Assembly (NCBI GenBank): GCA_963576475.1 | Contig: OY754982.1 | Location: forward strand, 2,259,409 to 2,323,408 | Direction of reading: 5' to 3' | Length of the DNA stretch: 64,000 bases | DNA from: Molanna angustata | Lineage: Eukaryota > Arthropoda > Insecta > Trichoptera > Molannidae | Shown here: positions 22,493 through 33,484 of the stretch, piece by piece | Layout of the letters: the number at the start of each line of letters is the position of its first letter | How positions within the stretch are numbered: position 1 is the first letter of the stretch | Translations under genes and position numbers: made by a program | Notes under the pieces: model-generated | Told to the model about the DNA's origin: nothing | Database searches by the model: none | Seen by the model: the letters and a program-made list of their open reading frames with translations, nothing else

Positions 22493-23242
22493 ATACATAC
22501 ATACCATCACGCCATGTCCCTTGCGGGTTAGGTAGAGAGAACCGAACGCCACATTTTTCTATCTTCGCCTCGTCCACATCCATGCATTGTCTCATACATG
22601 TTCGTCTATTGCTCACACTTCTAACATTTCCGTCTTTCAAAATATCGTTCATATGTTAGTGCCATCCCTTTCTTGGGCGTCCCCGACCTCTCATTCCATT
22701 CCTTTCCGCTCTGTATATTTTCTTCGTCAGGTGCTCCTCATTCATTCTCCCCACGTGACCAAACCATCTCAATGTGTTCACTTTCATTCTAGTAATGAAA
22801 TCTTTCTTCATCTTACATTCTTTCCTTATGTCCTCATTTCTTACCCGGTCATACATCGTTCTATTACAAATTCTTCTCAACGATCTCATTTGAACTGCAT
22901 TTATTCTACTTTCATGCGTCTTCTGCCATGTCCAGGTTTCACTTGCATACGTCAAGGTTGGCACTACGATGGCGTTATGAATGGCAACTTTGGCATCCTT
23001 TGATATGTTGCGATCATTCATAATTGGTCTTAGTGCTCCATTCACTCTGTTTCCTGCCATAACTCTTCTTTCGATCTCTTTATCGAGTCGTCCGTTCCGT
23101 TGAAATATGTTTCCCAAGTATACATATTCGTCGACTTGCTCGAGCCATTCGTTCTCTGCATTTTACACGCTGTTCTGCTTTCACTCTTTTCAAAGACCAT
23201 TGTCTTTGATTCGCTGGCATTCATCCTAAGTCCGTTCTCTTA
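22493..23242 (-). pseudogene. Family L LINE, best preserved C-terminal part of the RT ORF
   Basis: Minus-strand order: NASESKTMVFEKSESRT, RNGRLDKEIERRVMAGN, NGALRPIMNDRNISKDAKVA, YASETWTWQKTHESRINAV, RSLRRICNRTMYDRVRNEDI, RWFGHVGRMNEEHLTKKIY, RGRGRPRKGWHDHVNDILKD and RRTCMRQCMDVDEA, then the 3' end in CATGGCGTGATGGTATGTAT. One frameshift near 22660. It serves as the reference for the twelve or so shorter copies in this window. The RT catalytic core is not included. Confidence 0.85.
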
Positions 23243-23309
23243 TTATATGGATTATTATTATTATAATATGGAGTTCTATAATATATCTTTAGATGTCAAG
23301 ATAAAATAA

Positions 23310-23368
23310 TGTAGCGACTGTTTCTCTCTGACTACCAGTAAAAGGACGTGGCGTTATGGTATGTATTT
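23310..23368 (+). pseudogene. Family L LINE, extreme 3' end
   Basis: GACTGTTTCTCTCTGACTAC, then AAGGACGTGGCGTTATGGTA and TGTATTTTT: the last 55 bp of the family with several substitutions. It lies close to the 5' edge of the longer minus-strand copy. Confidence 0.55.
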
Positions 23369-23799
23369 TTTACCTTAGATTGTTACGTGTGGTAAAATAT
23401 TAAAATAGAAAAAATAACATGTATCTCGGACCATGGATAAAGAAACGGTGGTGCTGTATGCCTCGTGCCATTTAAACTTTTCCTTTGGTGCTTGATAAAT
23501 ATTCATGAATTAACTCGAAAAGTATCCCGAGATAAGTTATACCTCGTGTATGATAAGAATTCATTGTTGGGGTTTATTGTATGTACCTACCTAAACATAC
23601 CAAACCTTCATGACCATTGTTCATACCATTGTTGGAAGACATGAAAAGAAAACCGAGACTTGGTCGTTTCAAGTGGTGGATAAGTATTTGATTGTTGGAA
23701 TTGGCGAAAAAATATGGAATATATTGCGTACCTAAGAAAGTGTAAGTAAGGTTTTATTTTTATCAAAGTGCTTATTTCCTATGAATTAAATTAAAAGCG

Positions 23800-23895
23800 A
23801 CAAACGGAGTGCCTCAAGGTTATCACCTCGGGCCTGTTTTGTTTATGTTATACGTCAACAAATATTGACGAAATTGAAAATGTAGGTATATTTTA
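23800..23895 (+). pseudogene. Non-LTR RT fragment (GVPQG motif)
   Basis: The reading TNGVPQGYHLGPVLFMLYVN is RT motif GVPQGSxLGPxLF with S to Y, followed by a frameshift and stop. It differs from family L (GCMLSP) and resembles jockey/CR1-type RTs. Only about 30 residues survive. Confidence 0.75.
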
Positions 23896-24139
23896 TGAAA
23901 TAATATTGGAGATAAAATGAGCTATGCAAAATAATGAAGGTTTAAGCAATATATTGTGTACAAAGTATTCTTAACATAGAATTATTACTCCTAACTTAGT
24001 ATATTTGTGTGTTTATATTTAAGAATTTGTGGTGTAGCGGGGGTTTGCTGGTTCATTTTAAAATTGACAAATTTGGTATTGGTAATTTGATTTATAAGCG
24101 ATTTTTATGCACTGCAGTTCGATAAATATGACACCTCGT

Positions 24140-24433
24140 ATATAAGCCAAAAGGAAACAATGCACTTACCTTTAATTGGCTGGCAGATCCTTTTGGCAGA
24201 GGGCACTCTTCTCCTGCAGTGTTAGCGGGCGTTGAAGATTGATGTAGCGGATGAAAAAACTGTTGAAAATGTTTATGAACTGCGATATTATTGTTGACGA
24301 TAGCGGTGAAGATGGCGAAGATTTTGCGGTGAAAGTAGCGGTTGGAAAGTAAGCGGGTTTTATTAATTTTGCGGCGAAAAGCGGCGGTCACATAGACACG
24401 AACAAATATGGATCCGTACTTTGCGAATGACAA
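24140..24433 (-). other. Candidate 5' exon with splice donor, unknown
   Basis: The minus strand has an ATG at 24431-24433 (MSFAKYGSIFVRVYVTAAFR) and stays open to QLK, where AATTAAAG is followed by GTAAGTGCAT (plus 24157-24172), a near-consensus splice donor. Base composition is clearly GC-richer than flanking DNA, with repeated AGCGG/CCGCT motifs. No domain recognised. It could be the first exon of a host gene or of a DNA transposon, or chance. Confidence 0.3.
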
Positions 24434-24549
24434 GCGGGAAGTCGAAGTTTTTCAGTGTTGCCAACTCGCAGGCGCGAATATTGGCAATGCATTGTAGGTA
24501 GGCGGTTTATAGTTGAAGCGGTGATGAGTGCGGATGAAGACGATGAATC

Positions 24550-24606
24550 CCAGAAGAAGCCTCTTGATTGCCAATGGCCATTGGCTTAGTGCATTACTTC
24601 TTCTGG
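24550..24606. repeat. 57-bp hairpin centred on GCCAATGGCCATTGGC
   Basis: Outer arms CCAGAAGAAG and CTTCTTCTGG are exact inverted repeats, with a 16-bp perfect palindrome GCCAATGGCCATTGGC between. It could be a MITE end or a regulatory palindrome; no partner copy was found. Confidence 0.6.
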
Positions 24607-24609
24607 CGA

Positions 24610-26850
24610 TACACAAAGGCATCAAATTCATCGAATACAGTGCATTATATTTTATTTTATTTTATGGCAATTAAATGGCGCGAACAATTTGCTTATTTGA
24701 ATATATAGAATATTTGCTTAGTAAAATAATGGAGGTTTAAGTAATATACAAAGCAATCTTAACTTTGACCATTTAAAATTATTTGTATTTGCGTATAGGT
24801 AATAAGTTCTTAATAATATTTTTTTTAAATATTTTCTCGTTTTCTTTAAAGCAACTTTTTTTCATTTAATATACCTATGTTGATACTTTTAAAAACAGTT
24901 GGTTCTTTATATCAATGAAATAAAATAAACTAATATAATTATCAATTTTCAAATGTCAGGTTCAGTGTTTTTCTGGGATTGCGCAGAGCATAACTAATTA
25001 AATAGATTATTAACGTAAATAAATATGTTTGATTCTAAACTTGTATTAAACGTTGTAATAATATTGTATGATTATTTTAATGGTTTTCTCCCTGTACGTG
25101 TTTCACATACATAGCTACGAATAATACATAAACCTGTGCTACGATATCCGTAGACGGCTACGTAGCTACGCCACACACATAGTAACTTAATGTCGCCCGT
25201 TAAATATATTGAACTACCTAAAAAGGAAAAATGTGTTGTGTTAATGGTATCTCAGGGTTATATGGTGGCGATACTTATGTTTCAGAAGAGGCAACAATGT
25301 AGAGTTATTACACTTGGCAACCAAGAGACAATTTTGCATTAAGCATAAAGAAAATTTTAAAAATGTAAGAAACCAGTACCATATGCTATTATAAAATCTC
25401 GGCAGATTATCTGATGATCTGTCGATTGAGATGGCATCTAATTTGAAGAATTCCATAATAATCGGAAAAAAATAGAACGACTGTATTGGCTTATCCTTCT
25501 AATGTATGAAACACGAAATAATATTGTATATCACCTGGTAAGTGATATACAACATTTTTCGTGCAGAAAAGGTAAAATTTAGAGGTTTTTTTTAAAAGCA
25601 AGAATAGTCTAAAATATTATAATAATAAAAAATTCAGCTAGTAGATATTCATATTCTCTTTCGATTGAAGTAAAAATCTACGTCATAGGCCTTGTAGTTT
25701 TTTAGTTACTTACAATAAAAATAAAAAAAGGTTATTAGAAAAGTATTAAACAAATTCAAAAAAAAACTGTTCCTTATATCAGAGACGTTCTTTTGAGGGT
25801 ACTAGGGAAATTATTTTCAAAATATACTATATAGCCTACCGTAGCCTCTTAAGGAATGACGAATAAAAAATGCTTAAAAATTATTAAATCATGGCTCCAA
25901 TATACCATAAAAGTGGAGAGTACTTCATGCAGAGAATTAGGGCTCTACGTTTTGGCTGAAATGATGGAAAAATGCATTACTTCAGCGTGTCTACTAGTGC
26001 AATAATAATACGGTCAAAGGGAGTTGAAGAATAGCCACGTGTATCCACTCCACGAGTGGCTACGAGATGTGCCACGTGGTGTGGGATAGGGGTTAAAGGG
26101 TGGACGCAGAGAGGGGATGAAATCGATACTGGTAGACGATATAGGTGGCAACGAACCTCACACGACTCGTATTAAAAAACCTCATTACCATTCTAGACAG
26201 AACTAACCACCAGGAGAGGTTATTCAAACGACCAATCGAAGAAATCTATTCCGACTGGACGGGAAATAACGATTCAATATTCGGTTCATTTCGATATCGA
26301 ATAAATGTTTCGATACGAGATTCTCAAATGCTATGTGCGATAATTGAACGAGATCGGCCGAGGCGAGATTCGAGCTCGCTTCGTATGGTATTATACTAAG
26401 GGACACGCATAGAGAATTAACAATACATATTTACAAAATATGTACATTAAAAAAATCTCCAGCGGAGAAGAAATTTATTTGAAACAGTGATGAGCAAGTC
26501 TTGCGCTCTCCATATAACGCAACACCAAGACCGCACGTGGCACTGGAAGACCAAGAATATGAATGGAATACCATGCATTTTTAATAAATCCATTATTATT
26601 AACTTAAGTCATAATAAAAACCCTTTCACATATCCGACAGTTCGATTGTTTAAAGATTATTTCAGTTTTCAACATAACACAATTATATATAAAAAAATAT
26701 TCCTTAAGATAAAATAAATCATATTACAGCGCAACAAAATAAATTACGAGACGACACACAGCTGCATCGACTCATGACTCCAAAGACAAACACGACATTC
26801 GGACAATAACATTACTGCTATTTAGCTTAAAAAAATTGATATGATTAACA
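24610..26850. other. Long gap with weak content
   Basis: AT-rich to 26000. TTGTATATCAC/GTGATATACAA (about 25525-25553) is an 11-bp perfect hairpin. 26000-26400 is GC-richer and holds an 85-codon plus-strand frame (26145-26399) without recognisable domains; I do not call it a gene. GTGATGAGCAAGTCTTGCGC near 26488 matches the end of a small hairpin repeat at 50345. Confidence 0.35.
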
Positions 26851-26851
26851 T

Positions 26852-27364
26852 ACATACATACCGTCACGCCATTTCCCTATTTGGGGTAGGCAGAGAGAAC
26901 CGAACGCCAGACTCTTCTATCTTGGCATACCTGTTTTGCCTCATTTACATTCATACATCGCGTCATACATGCTCTCCTATTATTCTGACTTCGTATATTC
27001 CCCTCTTTCAAAATCTCATTTATATGATCATGACAGCTCTTTCTCGGTCGACCCTTACATCATCTCATTCCACTCTTTTCAGCCTTGTATACTTTCTTTG
27101 TCAGTCGTTCATCGTTCATTCTCTCTACATGTCCGAACCATCGCAATGCATTTATCTTCATTCTACTCAAAATATTTCTTTCAATCTTGCATTCTCGTCT
27201 GATGTCTACATTCCTTATCCTGTCATAGATCGTTCTACCACACATTCGTCTTAGGGATCTCATTTCCACAGCGTTAATTTTACTTTCATGTGTCTTCTGC
27301 CATGTCCATGTCTCACTTGCATACATTATGGTTGGAACGACAATAGCGTTGTGCACAGCTGATA
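26852..27364 (-). pseudogene. Family L LINE, 3' fragment
   Basis: Minus-strand reading: VVPTIMYASETWTWQKTHES, AVEMRSLRRMCGRTIYDRIR, RWFGHVERMNDERLTKKVYK, then a frameshift into the GRPRK region and the tail seen on the plus strand as CATACATACCGTCACGCCAT. It starts abruptly at GTGCACAGCTGAT, marking 5' truncation. About 80 percent similar by eye to the 22.5-23.2 kb copy. Confidence 0.8.
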
Positions 27365-27584
27365 TGATTAAAAAAGAAATAAAAGACATACATTTGATGA
27401 AACATTTGTGAAACAACTTGAGAAAACAACAGATAAATGGATTAAAAAAGTATAACATATAATGCAAGAAATTTTCTCCCTCCTCGGAACAGGCTCAGCC
27501 TAGTGAGGTGGTTTATACATACATATTGTATATATTATTTAATAATTTCAAAGTTTTTTCGTTAACACAGTGTAAGTTCATAAT

Positions 27585-27795
27585 AGGCGTGATGACAGTA
27601 AGAAAAAATCATTGAAATTATGATTTTATTAGATAAAATATGTTATAAAGATTTGAAAAAATATATTTATTTTCATTTTAAAAGAGCGAATAATATTAAT
27701 ATTATTAAAATAAAAATACAAAATATGTTTGTCCGCCATTTTATGTGAAACACCAATCAGAGCGCATGACGTCACCATATTGTCACTGTCAATTG
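27585..27795 (+). repeat. 210-bp repeat, copy 1 (of three)
   Basis: Blocks TAATAGGCGTGATGACAGTA, AATCATTGAAATTATGATTT, GTTATAAAGATTT, GTCCGCCATTTTATG, CAATCAGAGCGCATGACGTC. The same order recurs at 28230-28440 and, inverted and diverged, at 30180-30390. It ends in a CRE-like TGACGTCA. Probably a small non-autonomous element. Confidence 0.65.
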
Positions 27796-28229
27796 TGTTT
27801 GTTACTGTCAACTGTTGTGTTGTTCGAAATGGCTATTTTTTTCATAACAAGCTATATGGAATATGCTGCTTATTTTTAACATGCTATTTTTATTTATTGA
27901 TTTATTTGGTTTATTTGGGACAATAAACCAAATAATATCGCTATTCGCTCTATTGAATCGTTGACGCATCTGTTATAACACGCACCGAGTATTGTAACGT
28001 GGTGGAGAATATTTAACGTTTCAGAAATAAATAACTTGGTGGCTTTCATTGCTTGATTATAAAATAAAATGATGTAATTATATTGTTTGTGGGAGTTGTA
28101 CAGTGTTACATGAGGTTGAAATGGAAATACACAATGTATTATGATGAATCTAATATACATATGGGATAACTGTTATGATTCATATACATATTATGATTAG
28201 TATATTAAAAAAAATAGAATGTTATGTAA

Positions 28230-28440
28230 TAGGTGTGATGACTATAAGAAAAAAATCATTGAAATTATGATTTTAAAAAATTAAATAGGTTATAAAGATT
28301 TAAAGAATGTACTTATTTTCATTTTAAAGGAGTGAATAATAATAATATTATAAATATAAAAATACAAAATGTGTTAGTCCGCCATTTTATGAGAAAAAAC
28401 AATCAGAGCGCACGACGTCATAGTATGGTCGCGTCAATTC
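28230..28440 (+). repeat. 210-bp repeat, copy 2
   Basis: TAATAGGTGTGATGACTATA, AATCATTGAAATTATGATTT, GTTATAAAGATTTAAAGAAT, GTCCGCCATTTTATGAGAAA, CAATCAGAGCGCACGACGTC. In direct orientation to copy 1, about 645 bp away. Confidence 0.65.
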
Positions 28441-28631
28441 TTCTGATAGTCTTCAATACAATATACGCATTAATTGTCGGTCTGGACTATGTTTATTTTG
28501 GTGTTATCGATATATTAATATTTTAATTAGATACTTAAAACTAAAACAAATTAAATATAAATGGAACAAGTATTCATCAAAGCAAATAGTTTCAATTTAC
28601 CTAGATACTCGCCTACCTATCGGGGGACACT

Positions 28632-29221
28632 ATGGGCCGGTATTACAGTGTCAGTTTAAGAGCTAAACTCAAGTTTTACAAAAATATAGCGTATTACAGT
28701 GTCCGTTTAGACCTAATCTTCCCTCAAATACGTCACTAAAACGACAAATATTTAACTCAACGTTTCTGGCAGATTAAGTACTTAACTGTGAGTCAACTGT
28801 CATTTGCTAGGCAACTCGTGTAGTTTCAGTTTCTATCACTAGAGGCGTTAGGCAACGTGTGTAGTTTCAGTGTTGTATCGAAGGTGGCGCCACACAACAA
28901 AACAAACTGACAGCCGTATTGAAACGAACACGGGCATTTAAAAGCATTATTTTGGTGAAAAAAATTTAATTTACCATGTTGGATAATAAAACAATGGTAT
29001 TTAAAGTCGTAGCGTCCCGTTTTGTATTTCGTATTATTTGAGGTTATTTAAATTTGACAGATAATAACCACAGAAAAAGTGAAATATGTCTATAATTGAA
29101 GATTTAGTAACTGACATGTCATATTGCACTGTAATACGGAAATGGATTCAATCTCCCCTTAACATTAATCTTGAGTTTGGCAAACTCAATGAGTTGAGGG
29201 CCGACTGTAATATCGGGCCTA
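28632..29221. mobile_element. MITE with GGGCC-type terminal inverted repeats
   Basis: The left end GGGCCGGTATTACAGTGTCA and the reverse complement of the right end AGGCCCGATATTACAGTC match, and the inner parts CTAAACTCAAG and CAAACTCAAG match again. TA-containing flanks lie at both ends. GGGCC termini suggest a PIF/Harbinger-type origin (inference). No transposase. An (AAATAAAT)n-type LINE tail sits just beyond at about 29250-29275. Confidence 0.65.
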
Positions 29222-29279
29222 TGTTAATTGTATTTTGTATGTAACTTAGTTTTTATTGAATAAATAAATAAATAATGAA

Positions 29280-30179
29280 CGCTCGCAACGTATGGTAAAC
29301 TAATTTAGTTTTAGTATTCTACAATTTTGTCATGCGATGGTGAGCTGACGAACGTTCGACATGTTATGATGCTGGTCACTGCCAAACTAAACTAGCAAGC
29401 TATATTTTTTTCATGCAATGAAGCGATTTGCGAAACGACGGCGATTACGCGAAGCATGCGTTTTAAAACATCGTTACAATTTTAGCAGCATACGAATTAT
29501 TACATAGCGCTCGTTATTTGTATTGTGTTCATAACAAGCTATATTTATCTGCTATCGTTATTTTTAGCAATAGCAGCCATAGTAGTTATTTTTCTGCCTG
29601 TCTTAACTACTCTTAACTAGAATGGAACTTTTGATGGTCGGATATTTCTTTGCGTCGAACAAAGACTTTTGTTCATCAGAATTTCGAAACGTAAAAACTT
29701 AATAATAAGTACATATAAGTACTTTATTTATCTGTAATTTAAATACAACTTACATCTCGAAAATCGATAAAATATGCTCCTTCTTCTCTCTACATTATGT
29801 GTTCATAAGCTAAAAACATACGCGGGAAACTTATGATGGCCTATTTTGACGTTTGGACATTAATGAAGTTCTTTATATGCTTATTGCCTAAATAATGGTA
29901 AATATTATATTATTGAGAGCTAAAAGTGGGGGAACAAATACTGTACTTCATTGTAAACGCGTACTTAATAAAATTCACTTGTGTCTCGCCGTGCGAAATT
30001 TAATCACTTATTTCTCTTTTTTTTCGCGTGGGACGAAAACAAATACCTCAGTAGGTGTTTTTTTCGTCGTGTTTGTACATTTAGGGACCGCACAACACTT
30101 ATGCACTTTTGAATTGATTATAAATACACAAATCGTCTTAGAACACATATATTACATATAGTAGTGATATGCAGTTTAC
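29280..30179. other. Gap, no gene
   Basis: AT-rich with scattered GC-richer spots. Minus strand near 29680 reads CTGATGAACAAAAGTCTTTG, a hammerhead-like start without a matching GAAA (see rejected list). Nothing coding. Confidence 0.35.
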
Positions 30180-30390
30180 GATACCATGACGTCACCGTCA
30201 GGGTCGGCAGCCGCCATGATACTACAAGCTTTTTTTGGCGTAAATGTCAAATTTGATTTTAAAATGGCGATTTTTGCTACTAAACCTTTATTTTATGTAG
30301 AAATGTATATATATTTGAAAACAGTGAATGCGTAAAAACATCGTGAGATAGTTTTTCAAAATTAGTCATCATGCCTATTATAAATTAAAA
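30180..30390 (-). repeat. 210-bp repeat, copy 3, inverted and diverged
   Basis: Plus strand reads ACCATGACGTCACCGTCAGG, AAAATGGCGATTTTTGC, GTTTTTCAAAATTAGTCATC and ATGCCTATTATAAATT, the reverse order of copies 1 and 2. It lies immediately upstream of the hammerhead-like fold at 30411. Confidence 0.5.
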
Positions 30391-30410
30391 TAATAAATAA
30401 AAACACATTC

Positions 30411-30512
30411 TTTTAATCCACAAACTAGTTTGATTTCTGCCTCTGAGGATGCCGGCTGTGTTCGGCGAAAGCGCTTAGGCTCATCAAACTCATACTCATT
30501 TGTGGATTAAAA
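30411..30512 (+). ncRNA. Hammerhead-ribozyme-like fold inside a perfect outer stem
   Basis: Core: CTGAGGA (30443-30449), one extra T, stem II GCCG/CGGC (30451-30454 with 30463-30466), GAA (30467-30469), stem III the 6-nt palindrome AGCGCT (30470-30475), then T (30476, predicted cleavage position 17). Stem I: GCCT/AGGC (30439-30442 with 30477-30480), AGTTTGAT/ATCAAACT (30427-30434 with 30483-30490), and an outer 14-bp TTTTAATCCACAAA with TTTGTGGATTAAAA (30411-30424, 30499-30512). This is the type I layout with a stem III too short to close alone, known from Penelope-like elements and retrozymes, where dimers cleave. The extra T before stem II departs from the canonical core. Activity untested. 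Confidence 0.65.
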
Positions 30513-31348
30513 CTATCCGTTTTTTATTTATTTTTATAAATATTTTTATTTATATTTATTATACATTATTTTTAATTTTATTGAATTGTATTTTTTTCTT
30601 GTGTTCATTGTTTGTATTATGTTCATTGGTTTGTTTTCAATAATAAAAAAAGAAAGTGATAAATTAACTACCAACTCCAATCAAAATTTGTCTATAAACT
30701 AATGTTATTTTATTACAAGTAGCTGTTCGCTGATTTGTATTCAGATCAATGTGTGACTCGTAAAAATTGCTACGAATGCAATGAGAAAACTTCAAACAAG
30801 AGTAATTCACATATCCATATACTAACGTATCAGAAAACCATGAGAGAGTCCCTTTATTATCTTTGCGCATTGTTCAAGTATACGATGCGTAACACTTTAC
30901 ACACTTTTTTAATTCGTGTTGTTTTAATAAATTGTGTGATACAAGTGCCGGCCTAAGAGACAAGGGAGTGATAACAAGATGAATTATAAAATATGTACTA
31001 GAAATTTAACTGACAAGACAAGAAAACATGATTAAAGATTGTTTTGTCACGTCTAAAGCAGACCTGTACATAATTAAATGAATGGCTGTTGTTGTTGGCG
31101 GGGTAAACTTTTTAGCACTAGAAATTTTCTCGTAATAAAAAGTTGAGGTATGAATAATAAAGTATTGAGAAATATTTTCATCTCCTCTCCTCCCCGTCCC
31201 AAGTCACTGCTGTCGCTTCATTTTACCAAATACCTTTTCGTGTCAGACTGTCATGAAAAAAAATAATAATCAAAATCTTTATTATAAGACACTGTTGTAA
31301 TGTTTCATGCAGGTAGATTATTTTTAAATGAATATTTTAAGATTATTG
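30513..31348. other. Gap, no gene
   Basis: Mostly AT-rich; a T-rich stretch follows the hammerhead-like fold. No coding or repeat family recognised. Confidence 0.35.
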
Positions 31349-31560
31349 GTCCTTATAAATGAGGTGACGGTGTCTCGCACAGATGTCAATAAGAAGGCAT
31401 AATTGGTGAACGTTGCGCAAGCGCATAAAGTGATCACGTAAACCAGCCGGTGACAGGTCGTAAGCCCTGTAGGTGCCTTGAGTTCCTGGTTCTTCTATAA
31501 TATCCCAACTTCGTCTCTATTGAAATGATAAAAAGTTTGTCAATAAAAATAAATGGGCTT
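31349..31560 (+). repeat. Dispersed repeat family R, copy 2, with an inverted 5' part
   Basis: 31349-31382 (TCCTTATAAATGAGGTGACG, GTGTCTCGCACA) is the reverse complement of an internal part of the 61.3 kb copy. 31394 onward (GAAGGCATAATTGGTGAACG, GACAGGTCGTAAGCCCTGTA, CCCAACTTCGTCTCT) is in direct orientation and ends GTCAATAAAAATAAA. The inversion of the 5' portion is like the twin-priming inversions of LINE-mediated insertions. Confidence 0.68.
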
Positions 31561-31600
31561 CATAAAAGTGTATTTAAGGATTGTCTACCTTACATTAACT

Positions 31601-32045
31601 TAAGTAGTAGAAAGATAAAGGATTATAAACCTTATACAACTTATGTACGTACCTATATAAGTATAAGGGGTGATCAATCTTATATAACTTACGTAGTAAA
31701 CATTGTGGATTATCAACCTTACACTTACTAACGTGGTAAAAATATTATGAATTATCAACCTTACATTTACTAACGTAGTAGAAAACTTAGAGATTGTCAA
31801 TCTCACACTGACTTACGTAGTATAAAGATTACGGATTATCAACATTACATTTACTAACGTAATAGAAAGATTAGAGATTGTCAATCTCACACTGACTTAC
31901 GTAGTAGAAAGATTAGAGATCGTCAACCTCACACTGACTTACGTAGTAGAAAGATTATGGATTGTCAACCTCACACTGACTTACGTAGTAGAAAGATTAT
32001 GGATTGTCAACCTCACACTGACTTACGAAGTAGAAAGATTAGTGT
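31601..32045 (+). repeat. 42-bp minisatellite, about 11 units
   Basis: Unit ACGTAGTAGAAAGATTATGG, ATTGTCAACCTCACACTGAC, TT. The right half is regular; the left half is diverged (CTTACACTTACTAACGTGGT). Frames open on both strands are repeat artefacts. Confidence 0.87.
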
Positions 32046-32227
32046 CGGTCATAATCTACTCATTTTATATCAATATATTATAACAAAAATAAAATTATTT
32101 ACAATATCAATATGTTCGTAATACCAAATGTAAACTTGTGTTAAGTAAAATTCAGAATAAAATATATTTTTATACAGCTATATACTCGTATACTATTCCA
32201 ATACATAATGATCGAAAGTATTCAATT

Positions 32228-32440
32228 GATACATACATACATACCATCACGCCATGTCCCTCACGGGGTAGGCAGAGAGAACCGAACGCCATTACTTTCT
32301 ATCCAGGCACACATTCATCGCCTCGTCAACATTCATGCATCGTCTCATACATGTTCGTCTATTGTACATGCTTCTAACATTTCCGTCTTTCAGAATATCG
32401 TTCACATGGTCGTGCCATCCCTTTCTTGGGATGCTATTAT
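32228..32440 (-). pseudogene. Family L LINE, 3' fragment
   Basis: Plus strand: CATACATACATACCATCACG, CATGTCCCTCACGGGGTAGG, CTCGTCAACATTCATGCATC, then TCGTGCCATCCCTTTCTTGG, where it ends. The minus reading gives RKGWHDHVNDILKDGNVRS and RRTCMRRCMNVDEAMNVC, near-identical to the 22.5 kb copy. A different LINE begins within 60 bp. Confidence 0.8.
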
Positions 32441-32496
32441 TAATCGTATCGGATTCACAACACAAAGAGAAATACATGTTTCACAGGCCGTATATC

Positions 32497-33305
32497 ATTT
32501 TTATTTTTTTTTTATTAAGTTTACAATAACATATACAAAATATAAAACAAACAAACTATATAGAAAAGATTCACAGTAAGACAAAACATATTTACCCTTT
32601 ACTAGAGTGCAAGCACTCGTGTGTAAATGAGACAATTTAATACAGAATACACAAAATATTATACATACATAATTATTATCTATACAAAAAGAAGTTAATA
32701 TAATTTACATATCAGTCAAATAATAAGTTTGATTTATTCTTTATTTTTTTTTTAAAATCATTATGTTCAATTGCCAGTCTCAAATCTGTTTCAAGTTGGT
32801 TGAACCACACCACCCCATTGTACGTGTAGTAGTGCTGTGTTGTGTATGTATGTGTTAATGGGGTACACAGTTGACCCACTATATTATGTCCATCACTCGC
32901 CACACGTACAAAGGCATGGTGCGACCTTCCAATGTCCTTATGTATTTGAAATAGCACATTTTTTTTATAGATATTTTTAAAAGATGGCACTTGAAAATCA
33001 CGAAATAGTTGCAAAGTTGGGTAGTCAGGATGGTTTTTTATTTATAATTTTTATTATCAACCTTTGCGTAATTTCTAGAGGCAAAATGGATGTTTTATAC
33101 GCCCCCCCCCCATGCAACAATGCCATATTGCATTATTGAATGGGCGAAAGCGTAATACACATTTTTAAGTAATTTTAAATTGAGAATGTTTCTAAGGTTA
33201 ATAAATATGTAAATAAGCTTTCTTAATCTGTTTATAGTATTATTTATTTGAGTTTTCCATTTAAGGTTACTTTGAGAATTTTCTTTGTGGAAAACTTCCA
33301 ACCTC
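32497..33305 (-). pseudogene. Jockey-like LINE, 5'-truncated RT C-terminus plus 3' UTR
   Basis: Minus strand: WKTQINNTINRLRKLIYIF, LRNILNLKLLKNVYYAF, AHSIMQYGIVAWGG (33095-33301), a frameshift, then LFRDFQVPSFKNIYKKNVLF and YNGVVWFNQLETDLRLA (32712-33014). The 3' UTR ends in an A-rich tail (the T-run at 32505-32516). Order and spacing match the C-terminus of jockey/R1-type ORF2. One frameshift, recent enough to be readable. Confidence 0.77.
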
Positions 33306-33484
33306 TAACTAAAAATTTCCATTTCCATTACACCAATCACAAATAGAAGCATAGATGTGTAAATACACGTCAAAAATTCTCAGATTCCTTATATAAAAGA
33401 ACCCCTTTTGTGTCCATTGTTGATAAAGGCTTAAAATGGTATACGATATCACGAGACATATATTATTACGTAGGTAATATTGCC

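Noticed and set aside
26145..26399. 84-codon ORF in a GC-richer stretch
   Set aside because: No motif, no splice signals, overlapping open frame on the other strand; cannot be distinguished from chance.
29630..29700. Further hammerhead: CTGATGAACAAAAGTCTTTG on the minus strand
   Set aside because: Stem II is followed by TTCGACGC and not by GAAA, and no stem I pairing was found.
31525..32045. Open frames on both strands through the 42-bp array
   Set aside because: Unit length is a multiple of three, so frames stay open by periodicity.
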